Translations under genes and position numbers: made by a program
Source: Desulfurococcales archaeon
GTDB lineage: Archaea > Thermoproteota > Thermoprotei_A > Sulfolobales > WAQK01
Reading direction: 5' to 3'
Length of the DNA stretch: 9,599 bases
Assembly (NCBI GenBank): GCA_027016915.1
Contig: JALURJ010000239.1
Coordinates: 1-9,599 of the forward strand
Notes under the pieces: model-generated
The model's input: the letters and a program-made list of their open reading frames with translations, nothing else
The model's database searches: none
Told to the model about the DNA's origin: nothing
Shown: positions 1-5,794 of the stretch, piece after piece
How positions within the stretch are numbered: position 1 is the stretch's first letter
Layout: every line of letters begins with the position of its first letter

Positions 1-1
1 C

Positions 2-547
2 CTTGCCGTACCTCTAGGCATAGCTGGGCTCGCAGCCGCTTTCTGGTACACGGGCCCACCCCTCAGACTTAAATACGTGGGGTTGGGGGAGCTGACCACG
101 TTCCTCGTCTGGGGTCCCCTGATATTCGGCGGCGGCTACTACGTGGCTTCAGGCAAGCTACCCGTGGACGCCGCGGCTGCATCCGTGCCCCTGGGGCTGC
201 TGGTAACGGCCGTGCTGCTGGCCAATAATATCAGGGATGTAGGGTTTGACTCATCCGCCAACGTGAGGACGCTTGCCGTCAGGATTGGCAGAGATGCAGC
301 CGTAAAGCTGTACAAGGCGCTGATAGTGGTGCCCTACCTGGTGACGGCTTTGCTCGTCGCTACCCGCACGCTTCCCCCGCTGGCCCTAGCGGTTCTACTG
401 ACCCTTCCTAAGGCGCTGGAGCTCTACAGAATGTTCGAGGCAGGGTCGCCGCCCGACGCCGATCCACGGACAGCCAGTATGGTGTTCAAGTTTGGCCTCA
501 TCTACCTGGCTTCCATAATTATTGCCGCCCTGGCAGGCCTGGGGTAG
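2..547 (+). CDS. menA: UbiA-family prenyltransferase, MenA-like (5' end outside the window)
   Basis: This is the C-terminal part of an integral membrane prenyltransferase. The frame is open from base 2, and the upstream codons (FWYTGPPLRLKYVGLGEL) match the family, so the ATG-less left edge is a true truncation and not a start. The stretch NNIRDVGFDSSANVRTLAVR carries the second Asp-rich DxxxD motif that binds the Mg-prenyl diphosphate. The NNIRD wording and the following TLAVR.G are typical of MenA, which attaches a polyprenyl chain to 1,4-dihydroxy-2-naphthoate in menaquinone synthesis. Several hydrophobic segments flank it, and a final helix ends just before the TAG. Other UbiA members, such as the archaeal lipid enzyme geranylgeranylglyceryl phosphate geranylgeranyltransferase, are possible but fit the motif less well. 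The family assignment is firm; the quinone substrate is inferred. The gene appears to end its transcription unit, because a TATA-like element follows. Confidence 0.8.
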   Translation, partial: LAVPLGIAGLAAAFWYTGPPLRLKYVGLGELTTFLVWGPLIFGGGYYVASGKLPVDAAAASVPLGLLVTAVLLANNIRDVGFDSSANVRTLAVRIGRDAAVKLYKALIVVPYLVTALLVATRTLPPLALAVLLTLPKALELYRMFEAGSPPDADPRTASMVFKFGLIYLASIIIAALAGLG

Positions 548-560
548 GTGGGCCCACACC

Positions 561-568
561 TATTTTAA
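561..568 (+). promoter_or_regulatory. TATA-like element for the small membrane protein gene
   Basis: TATTTTAA lies about 29 bases (centre) before the GTG at 594, the spacing expected if transcription starts at or within a few bases of the start codon. A GAGGAG at 575-580 could also act as a ribosome binding site, though 13 bases is a long spacing. The site is inferred from sequence only. Confidence 0.4.
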
Positions 569-593
569 CTATCCGAGGAGAACTTTAGATTAG

Positions 594-1001
594 GTGCCAA
601 GCTGTTTGAAGAACTACTATGCCGCCTCTGTGGCCGCCGGCGCCCTAACCACGCTTACCCAGGCGATTAGGGAGAACATAGTGGCGGTGAGGCTGGCGGG
701 GCTCTTGGACCTCTGGAATGTTGTTATAGGGGGGCCCGGGGCGGGCATAGACATAGTGTTCTTCCTGCTACTAATATTCGGCAGCATAGTGGTTGGTGTT
801 GCCGTGCTCGACGAGGGGTTCATAGGCTTCTACGTGACCCTCTGCGGCTTCCTAGGCTCCTACGCAACGCTTCTCGGAGCACTGATCTCTGACCCCTTCT
901 ACATCTCCATAGGCCTAATACTGGCCATATCGGGCGGCATAGTAGCTGTACTCTCAGACCGGGAGAAGTCCATAAAGGAGCACAGAATGCCCTACGTCTA
1001 G
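594..1001 (+). CDS. Small membrane protein, unrecognised family
   Basis: This 135-residue protein is not one I recognise. Residues about 51-72, 76-98 and 101-120 are three closely spaced strongly hydrophobic segments with few charges between them (a DEG turn near 73-75 and SDP near 99-101). Before them is a moderately hydrophobic N-terminal stretch (about 10-36) that may be amphipathic. The protein ends in a short charged tail (SDREKSIKEHRMPYV), which by the positive-inside rule should be cytoplasmic. The GTG start is supported by a TATA-like element about 29 bases upstream and a GAGGAG at 575-580. The codon pattern (AGG, ATA, CTA) matches the neighbours. The stop TAG overlaps the stop of the convergent transporter gene. 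Nothing in the context gives a function. Confidence 0.7.
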   Translation: MPSCLKNYYAASVAAGALTTLTQAIRENIVAVRLAGLLDLWNVVIGGPGAGIDIVFFLLLIFGSIVVGVAVLDEGFIGFYVTLCGFLGSYATLLGALISDPFYISIGLILAISGGIVAVLSDREKSIKEHRMPYV

Positions 1002-2095
1002 TAGGGCCTGCTTCTGGAGGCGCTACCCGTAGAACGCTTTAGAAGGGCCAGGGCCAGCACCTGGAGGGCGGCGCTGTACAGGACCGCTAGCTCCACGTAG
1101 CCCTCCTTTATAGCCAGGCCGAAGACCGAGCCGCTGATCAGGAAACCAACACCGTAAAGCGTGTTAAAGACGCCGTAAGCCATACCCCGGCTCCCCGGAG
1201 GGGAGAGGTCGGCGACTGCGGCCCTATACACGGACTCCTGCATACCTATGATCACGCCGAGCAGCATGCCAGCCGCCACGACCCCGGCCAGGCCGCCAGC
1301 AACGCCCAGTACCGAGGGTACGACGGACAGGGCGAAGGGCGCCAAAAGTATCCGGGACCCAACCATATCGTAGAGGTACCCGGCGATGGGCGCAGCTACT
1401 GCGTCCACGCCCATGACGGCGAGGTAGAACACGGCCACCTGCCAGTCCTCCACATACCCGGAGAACCTGTAGAGGATCAAGGACACATGGATAAGGCCCG
1501 CCGTATTGAGGAGCACAGCCAGGCTGTAGGTGGCGAAGCGTCTATCCATCCACCCCCCGGCCAGCCGGGTGCCTCGAGCCTCCGCAGGGCCTGTGCCGGA
1601 GAGCCGCACATATGTGAGGGCTAGGAAAGACATCAAAACAGCGTAGGGTACTAGTAGGGCTGTGAAGGCCAGCTTATAGCTGCCCAGGTACAGGAGGCCC
1701 GAGATCAGAGCGGGGCCAGCTATAGCGCCCAGCTGGTCGAGCAGCTCGTGCAGGCCGAACGCTTTCCCCACGCCCACCTCCCTGCCCACAGCGGATAGAA
1801 GCGTGTCCCTGGCAGGAGCCCTAAGACCCTTGGCCAGCCGCTCCGCCAGGACCAGGGCTGCAGCGATCTGCCAGCTACCTGCCAACGCTAGGAGGGGCAC
1901 TGCAAGCAACATGCCGTAGCCGAGGAACATGAAGAGCCAGTAGGCCCTCGTAGTGTCCGCCAGGTAGCCGCCGACGAGCCTGAAGCTATAGCCTAGGAAC
2001 TCGCCTAGCCCGCCCACAACCCCGACCACCAGGGCCGAGGCTCCGAGGTACTCGAGGTATGCGGGGACGACACCCCTAGCACCCTCATAGATCAC
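998..2095 (-). CDS. Major facilitator superfamily (MFS) transporter; 5' end uncertain
   Basis: This is a multi-helix membrane carrier of the MFS type, with two six-helix halves separated by a hydrophilic loop (about residues 168-187, containing ARGTRLAGGWMDRRF). The opening YEGARGVVPAYLEYLGASA and the later AERLAKGLRAPARDTLL are characteristic of a subgroup of predicted archaeal and bacterial MFS efflux carriers of unknown substrate. The loop between helices 2 and 3 (FRLVGGYLADTTRAYW) is the usual MFS loop 2-3 motif region. The first in-frame standard start is the GTG at 2095, but this cuts through helix 1. The frame stays open upstream and encodes a convincing helix-1 sequence through 2167, with no ATG, GTG or TTG in that frame (see the separate entry). 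The listed start is therefore the minimal one and probably not the natural one. The substrate is unknown. The 3' end overlaps the converging gene by four bases. Confidence 0.85.
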   Translation of the reverse strand: MIYEGARGVVPAYLEYLGASALVVGVVGGLGEFLGYSFRLVGGYLADTTRAYWLFMFLGYGMLLAVPLLALAGSWQIAAALVLAERLAKGLRAPARDTLLSAVGREVGVGKAFGLHELLDQLGAIAGPALISGLLYLGSYKLAFTALLVPYAVLMSFLALTYVRLSGTGPAEARGTRLAGGWMDRRFATYSLAVLLNTAGLIHVSLILYRFSGYVEDWQVAVFYLAVMGVDAVAAPIAGYLYDMVGSRILLAPFALSVVPSVLGVAGGLAGVVAAGMLLGVIIGMQESVYRAAVADLSPPGSRGMAYGVFNTLYGVGFLISGSVFGLAIKEGYVELAVLYSAALQVLALALLKRSTGSASRSRPY

Positions 2096-2167
2096 GTCGC
2101 CGAACAGGCTGATGAGGCCGAAGAACAGTATAGCCGTGTAGGCTGCCCTCCTCGTCTCATCCCACCA
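2096..2167 (-). other. In-frame N-terminal coding extension of the MFS gene without a usable start codon
   Basis: Read on the minus strand in the transporter frame, this stretch gives WWDETRRAAYTAILFFGLISLFGDV, running directly into IYEGARG. The hydrophobic run and the (L/F)FGLISLFGD wording are what the family has in helix 1. No ATG, GTG or TTG occurs in frame between 2230, where the frame is closed by TAG, and 2095. An ATG lies at 2168-2166 in another frame. Removing one G after it would give Met-Trp-Asp-Glu-Thr and join the transporter frame. That ATG is about 29 bases from the centre of a minus-strand TATA box, which suits a leaderless start. This is either a one-base frameshift, a sequence error in a G-rich spot, or a non-standard start. 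Confidence 0.6.
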
Positions 2168-2185
2168 TGGCGATCCTAGAAACGC

Positions 2186-2202
2186 TTTAAACCTATATAA
2201 AC
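2186..2202. promoter_or_regulatory. Divergent promoter region with a symmetric TATA element
   Basis: TTTAAACCTATATAAAC contains TATATAAA on the plus strand and TTTATATA on the minus strand. On the minus strand it sits about 29 bases before the ATG at 2168. On the plus strand it sits about 26 bases before the TTG at 2224. A second self-complementary TTTAAA lies at 2186-2191. Both divergent genes could therefore use the same few bases for TBP binding. Actual start sites are not visible from sequence. Confidence 0.6.
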
Positions 2203-2223
2203 GTACAATAATCGAGGGAATCC

Positions 2224-2898
2224 TTGGCTAAGGTTCCCGTGAAGAAGGTGTCCTGGGAAGAGATTGTAGAGTGGAGCCGAGTTCTGGCGGACAAGGTGAG
2301 GGAGTCAGGCTACCAGCCCTCGGTGGTCGTCGCCGTTGCACGCGGAGGATACGTGCCAGCCAGACTGGTCTGCGACTTCCTGGGGGTCGAAAACCTTGTA
2401 TCCATCCAGAGCCAGCACTGGACAGAGGCGGCCAGGAAGGCTGAGAGGGCAGTGCTCAAGTTCAGGTACAAGATAGACCTTTCAGGACACAGAGCCCTCC
2501 TCGTCGACGACATAGTAGACACTGGAGAGTCCCTGCTACTAGCCAAGAAACACGTGTTGGAGGAGTGGAGGCCCGACGAGCTCAGAATAGCCGTGCTACA
2601 ATGGATATCCCCCGTAGCCAAGTTCAGGCCAGACTACTACGCCATAGAGGTAAAGGACTGGGTCTGGTTCCAGTACCCCTGGACCAGGCTGGAAGACGTA
2701 ACCCAGTTCATAAGGAGGATGCTGACCGAGGAGCCCCCGGAGAAAGAGGTGCTGAGCTACGGGGAGATAAAGGAGATGTTCAAGCAGTGGTATGGCATAG
2801 AGGTCGAAGACTACTATTACCGCTACGCCCTCTCGTTCCTCGAAAAGCAGGGGGTGCTCAGGAAGCTGGAGGACGACAAGTACCTGGTGAAGCGTTGA
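2224..2898 (+). CDS. Purine phosphoribosyltransferase (COG2236-like) with C-terminal winged-helix-like extension
   Basis: This is a type I phosphoribosyltransferase that should join a purine base (hypoxanthine, guanine or xanthine) to PRPP in nucleotide salvage, in the cytoplasm. The PRPP-binding motif is ALLVDDIVDTGES at residues 91-103, with the paired aspartates D95-D96. AVARGGYVPARL at 37-48 is the upstream conserved loop, and W146-W153 (WVWFQYPW) lies where the base-binding aromatic region is expected. The catalytic part ends near residue 167. Residues about 176-224 (LSYGEIKEMFKQWYG then ALSFLEKQGVLRKLEDDKYLV) look like a small winged-helix domain. The TTG start is chosen because GAGGG at 2214-2218 lies five bases upstream and a TATA element lies about 26 bases upstream. 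The next gene follows after 22 bases and is probably co-transcribed. The exact base specificity is not readable from sequence. Confidence 0.85.
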   Translation: MAKVPVKKVSWEEIVEWSRVLADKVRESGYQPSVVVAVARGGYVPARLVCDFLGVENLVSIQSQHWTEAARKAERAVLKFRYKIDLSGHRALLVDDIVDTGESLLLAKKHVLEEWRPDELRIAVLQWISPVAKFRPDYYAIEVKDWVWFQYPWTRLEDVTQFIRRMLTEEPPEKEVLSYGEIKEMFKQWYGIEVEDYYYRYALSFLEKQGVLRKLEDDKYLVKR

Positions 2899-2920
2899 AG
2901 CTCGGAGTGGTGCAAAGGGT

Positions 2921-4570
2921 TTGGCGGGACAGAGCCTCGTAGACCGTGTGGTTGAAGAATATCTTGAGGAATACCTTAAGCTCCGACCCGACTACGCCAC
3001 CTACCTCGGCATAAGCGGCTACGACCACCTCATGCCAAGCATGAGTCTCAAAGCCCTCGAGGAGGAGGCCCGGCTCAACAGGGAGCTTGTAGAGAGGCTT
3101 GAAGGAATAGGTGAGACCGGTCTAGGGCCCAGGGAGAGGCGGGACCGCAGGCTAGCCCTATCCTACGCAAAGCTGTGGCTGCTCCACTATGAGAAGCTTA
3201 GAGTATGGGAAATGTACCCTGAGGCCCCGGACACCGCTAGCTCCGCCCTCATACCACTCCTCCTCAGGCGCGACGGCCTGGAAGACGCAGTCAACGCTCT
3301 TAAGTCGAGGATAGAACAGATACCCCGGATGCTGGAAGAGTCCAAGGAGAGGCTAAGGAGGCCTGTGAAACCCTGGGTCCAGGCAGGAATAGCAGCGTCG
3401 AGAAGCCTATCCAGCATCCTCAGCCTGGCAGCCCGCATGGGCTCCACAGTGGCGCCCGAGATAGAGGATGTTGTGGCCAAGGCTTCTGAGGCAGCTTCAA
3501 GCTACAGCGAATGGCTCGCTTCGAGGCTTGGAGAGGCCGGGGGATGCCCGGTGCCGGGCCGCGAGCTGTACGAGGAGATCCTTAGGCTCCGCGGGGTAGA
3601 GGAGGGCCTGGAGGAGCTCCTCAGGATATCCGAGGAGGATGTAAAGAGGTACCGCACACTCCTCACGGAGGCTCTCAGAGGCTCGAGGGTTTCTAAGCTG
3701 GGCGAGCCGACGCCCATCCTCCCCGAGTTCTCGGAGGAGCTGGCCCGGGTCCTGGACATAATGGGCTCAAGGGCACCTAAGGATCAGGAGGAGGTTGTGT
3801 GGCTATACAACAGGTTCATAGGCGAGGCAAAGAAGTTCGCCGAGAGGCTTGTAGGGGATCTGAGGTGCGCGGAGCTCGATATGGTGGAGACGCCGAAACA
3901 TGCTAGACCCCTAATACCTGTGGCAGCCTATGTACCGCCTCCACCCTTTGGGAGTGGTAGGGGAACCCTCTACGTCACCCCTCCAGCGGGAGCCGAGCAG
4001 CTGAGGGACCATAACCCCTACAACGTGTGCCGACTAGTGCTGGCAGAAGGCTATCCGGGAAGACACCTCTACGCTACGTGGATGCCCAGGGATAGAAGTC
4101 TTGTCAGGAGGGTGTTCCAGGCACCCGAGATCATTGAGGGCTGGATCCTGTACTCCGAAGAGTTGGCCAGGGAGAGGGGGTTCTACAGAGAGCCGGAGCA
4201 CCTAGTCCTGACCTACCTAGAACAGCTAGCATGGGCGGCGAGAATGAGAGCCGACATAAAGCTAAACGCCGGGCTGGCAAGCCTGGAAGAGGTGGCCAGG
4301 GAGCTGGCAGAAGCGCTGGGCGTGCCAGTGGAGCAGGCTATGGGCGAGGTACTGCTATACCCTTACAGGCCGACCCAGCAGCTGGGCCCCTACTACGGCA
4401 AAACAGCTATACGACGGCTAAAGATACTGGCGGAGAGAATGCTGAAGGAGAGGTTCGACGAGCAGGCGTTCCACAAGGCGTTGCTCGATGAGGGGGCATT
4501 ACCGGCAAACCTGCTCGGCGAGGCCGTGCTCAGCAGGCTGTGCAGCGCCGAGCACGGGGATCAGTGTTAA
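2921..4570 (+). CDS. DUF885 family protein with degenerate metal site (probable pseudo-peptidase)
   Basis: At 549 residues this protein has the length and architecture of DUF885, a largely helical family related to metallopeptidases. Family landmarks in order are: an N-terminal helix ending in RPDYATYLGI (about 22-31); YVTPP near residue 350; the centre at 375-382; EGWILYSEELARERG shortly after; the PTQQLGPYYGK region; and FDEQAFHKALLDEGALP near the C-terminus. In typical members the centre reads HE..PGHH; here it is AEGYPGRH, so two of the three histidines are Ala375 and Arg381, while Glu376 and His382 remain. A later position usually occupied by His in the D-I-K-L-H pattern is Asn449. The protein therefore probably cannot hold the metal, and may be a binding or regulatory relative. 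The TTG at 2921 is the best upstream start; GTG at 2948 is an alternative. It likely forms an operon with the phosphoribosyltransferase. The usual motif is from memory of the family, not an alignment. Confidence 0.8.
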   Translation: MAGQSLVDRVVEEYLEEYLKLRPDYATYLGISGYDHLMPSMSLKALEEEARLNRELVERLEGIGETGLGPRERRDRRLALSYAKLWLLHYEKLRVWEMYPEAPDTASSALIPLLLRRDGLEDAVNALKSRIEQIPRMLEESKERLRRPVKPWVQAGIAASRSLSSILSLAARMGSTVAPEIEDVVAKASEAASSYSEWLASRLGEAGGCPVPGRELYEEILRLRGVEEGLEELLRISEEDVKRYRTLLTEALRGSRVSKLGEPTPILPEFSEELARVLDIMGSRAPKDQEEVVWLYNRFIGEAKKFAERLVGDLRCAELDMVETPKHARPLIPVAAYVPPPPFGSGRGTLYVTPPAGAEQLRDHNPYNVCRLVLAEGYPGRHLYATWMPRDRSLVRRVFQAPEIIEGWILYSEELARERGFYREPEHLVLTYLEQLAWAARMRADIKLNAGLASLEEVARELAEALGVPVEQAMGEVLLYPYRPTQQLGPYYGKTAIRRLKILAERMLKERFDEQAFHKALLDEGALPANLLGEAVLSRLCSAEHGDQC

Positions 4571-4579
4571 ATATTTTAG
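4571..4579 (+). promoter_or_regulatory. TATA-like element before the coiled-coil membrane protein gene
   Basis: TAAATATTTTAG begins at the stop codon of the preceding gene, and its AT-rich core is about 38 bases before the ATG at 4612. GGTGGG at 4598-4603 is a plausible ribosome binding site eight bases before that ATG. This suggests a short leader and an independent promoter, although read-through from the previous gene is equally possible. Confidence 0.4.
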
Positions 4580-4611
4580 TAAACCTTATCATTGAACGGT
4601 GGGTAGATGGT

Positions 4612-4938
4612 ATGAACGATAAACTGATAGGCTCCCTTCTCGTGGTTATCTCCATAATTGTGATAGTGGCCTACGGGTGCCTGCTCTTCAACCCTCCCGA
4701 ATGGCAAATCCTGGGTATGAGGATCGACGAGTTCCTACTAAAGCTCACCGGCTTCATAGCCGTGCTGGGTGTCTTCGGCATCCTCGGCTGGATAGGCTAC
4801 ACCCTCGCAACAACGCCGCCCCCCAAACCCATAGAAGAAATAGAGAAAGAACTAGAAGAAGAACTCAAGAAACTGGAACAAGAACTAAAACAAGAAGAGA
4901 AGGAGGAAGAAAAGAAGGAGGAGCAGCCCAGCTCCTAG
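4612..4938 (+). CDS. Small two-helix membrane protein with Lys/Glu-rich coiled-coil tail
   Basis: This 108-residue protein does not belong to a family I recognise. From the ATG at 4612 it has a hydrophobic segment at about 5-26 (starting LIGSLLVVISIIVIVAY), a short loop with NPPEWQ and RIDEF, and a second segment at about 44-67 (LTGFIAVLGVFGILGWIGYTL). A TPPPKP hinge follows, and then about 34 residues that are nearly all Glu, Lys, Leu and Gln with heptad-like leucine/isoleucine spacing (IEEIEKELEEELKKLEQELK), which should form a coiled coil. Both termini are probably cytoplasmic. The frame is open upstream to 4540, inside the preceding gene. I chose 4612 because it is the first Met directly before the helix, and GGTGGG lies eight bases before it. 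The tail is encoded by an almost pure purine run with GAA and AAA codons, unlike the GAG/AAG-rich neighbours. It could be an anchor for a soluble partner; none can be named. Confidence 0.75.
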   Translation: MNDKLIGSLLVVISIIVIVAYGCLLFNPPEWQILGMRIDEFLLKLTGFIAVLGVFGILGWIGYTLATTPPPKPIEEIEKELEEELKKLEQELKQEEKEEEKKEEQPSS

Positions 4939-4968
4939 CAGTTTTACCCTCCAAACATAATCTCGGTG

Positions 4969-4999
4969 TTCTGGAAACGTTGGCACAACGTTAATAGAA
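4969..4999. promoter_or_regulatory. Operator-like inverted repeat before the KaiC-like/pyruvate kinase genes
   Basis: The site reads TTCT, three bases, AACGTTG, GCA, CAACGTT, three bases, AGAA, centred on 4984. The inner arms are a perfect 7-base inverted repeat, and the outer TTCT/AGAA pairs extend the symmetry, giving 11 of 15 symmetric positions. The right arm touches a TATA-like TTAATAG (4991-4997), from which transcription would start near 5019, just before the ribosome binding site at 5026-5033. A dimeric repressor bound here would block the promoter. There is no T-run after it, so a terminator is less likely. The binding protein is unknown. Confidence 0.55.
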
Positions 5000-5025
5000 A
5001 GTCTCCCCATTATTAATGGATTTAA

Positions 5026-5033
5026 GAGGAGGT
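5026..5033 (+). promoter_or_regulatory. Strong ribosome binding site fixing the GTG start of the KaiC-like gene
   Basis: GAGGAGGT is a near-perfect match to the anti-Shine-Dalgarno end of archaeal 16S rRNA and lies eight bases before the GTG at 5042. It is the strongest such site in the window and decides the start of the gene. Confidence 0.75.
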
Positions 5034-5041
5034 CTATCGGG

Positions 5042-5794
5042 GTGAGTGGGAAAACGGTTAGGCTCGGGATAGAGATGATAGACTCCCTGCTGCCGAGAGG
5101 AGTGTTGCCGGGAACCCTCATAACCCTGATGGGTCCCCCCGGGATAGGCAAGAGCTACTTCACCCGCATGATGGTTAGACACGCCCTAGAGAGGGGCAGG
5201 CCCGTCTTCTTCGTATCGCTGGACGACGTGGTGCAGAGCGAGCCGGAGAAAGGGTTCTACGCCATAACGGGGTTTAAGACACCCATACCCATGCTGGACG
5301 GCCGTTTTTCAGCCAACATAAACCCCGAGAACCCTAGGCAGGCCATAGAGACCATAACCTCGCTGATCAAAAGGGTTGCCGATGAGAGGAACGTTGAGGG
5401 CGGCGTTTTCGTAATAGACTCTATAAACACCATACTCATAGCTGCCGAAACCTTCGTCGCCTTCGACTTCATTCGAGGCATAAAGGCTCTCTGCAGAAAC
5501 TACGAACTACTAGGCATAATCGACATGCACACAGGAATCCCCGGCTTCGAGCAGCTGGAAGCCATAGTCTCCTACATGGTTGACGGAGTCATAGAGATGG
5601 GCTTCGACCCCCAGCTTGAGGAGCTGGGCTTCCCCCTTAGGAGGCTGAGGATTAGGAGGATGAGGGGTGTGCCCCACAGGCTTCAGTGGCTGCCCTTCAC
5701 CATAAGCGATGAGGGACCCGTGCCTATAGACATAAATCTTCTCATGGAGCAGTTGAGAAAACTGACAGAGAGCAGGAGAAGTGGGGGCCAGTGA
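5042..5794 (+). CDS. KaiC/RadA-like RecA-superfamily ATPase, single domain
   Basis: This 250-residue cytoplasmic ATPase is of the KaiC-like archaeal group. It opens with RLGIEMIDSLLPRGVLPGTL, the usual lead-in of KaiC/RadA domains. Walker A is GPPGIGKS at 31-38, with K37 and S38 contacting the phosphates. SLDD at 59-62 sits where KaiC proteins carry catalytic acidic residues (usually Glu-Glu, here Asp-Asp). Walker B is GGVFVIDS at 120-127 with D126. A basic stretch (LRRLRIRRMRGVPHR) near 198-212 corresponds to the C-terminal strand region that contacts a neighbouring subunit. There is only one ATPase domain, not the two of cyanobacterial KaiC, and no HhH domain as in RadA. Its stop overlaps the start of pyruvate kinase by four bases (GTGA), so the two are very likely translated together. 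Its role is unknown; such proteins are usually annotated as signalling ATPases. It could equally be a GvpD-like regulator. Confidence 0.8.
   Translation: MSGKTVRLGIEMIDSLLPRGVLPGTLITLMGPPGIGKSYFTRMMVRHALERGRPVFFVSLDDVVQSEPEKGFYAITGFKTPIPMLDGRFSANINPENPRQAIETITSLIKRVADERNVEGGVFVIDSINTILIAAETFVAFDFIRGIKALCRNYELLGIIDMHTGIPGFEQLEAIVSYMVDGVIEMGFDPQLEELGFPLRRLRIRRMRGVPHRLQWLPFTISDEGPVPIDINLLMEQLRKLTESRRSGGQ

Noticed and set aside
2565..2942. A 125-codon plus-strand frame overlapping the phosphoribosyltransferase end
   Set aside because: Arg/Gly-rich out-of-frame reading of the phosphoribosyltransferase; no homology-like features.
4540..4611. Upstream extension of the coiled-coil membrane protein to 4540
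   Set aside because: It lies mostly inside the preceding gene and adds a region without membrane or domain pattern. The ATG at 4612 has a ribosome site and begins directly before helix 1.
4976..4992. The inverted repeat as a transcription terminator
   Set aside because: The stem could form in RNA, but no T-run follows, the stem is AT-rich and short, and a TATA-like element overlaps it, which fits an operator better.
4677..4994. A 105-codon plus-strand frame over the small coiled-coil gene
   Set aside because: The Arg/Thr-rich product comes from reading the purine-rich repeat in another frame; the in-frame product with two helices is the better gene.
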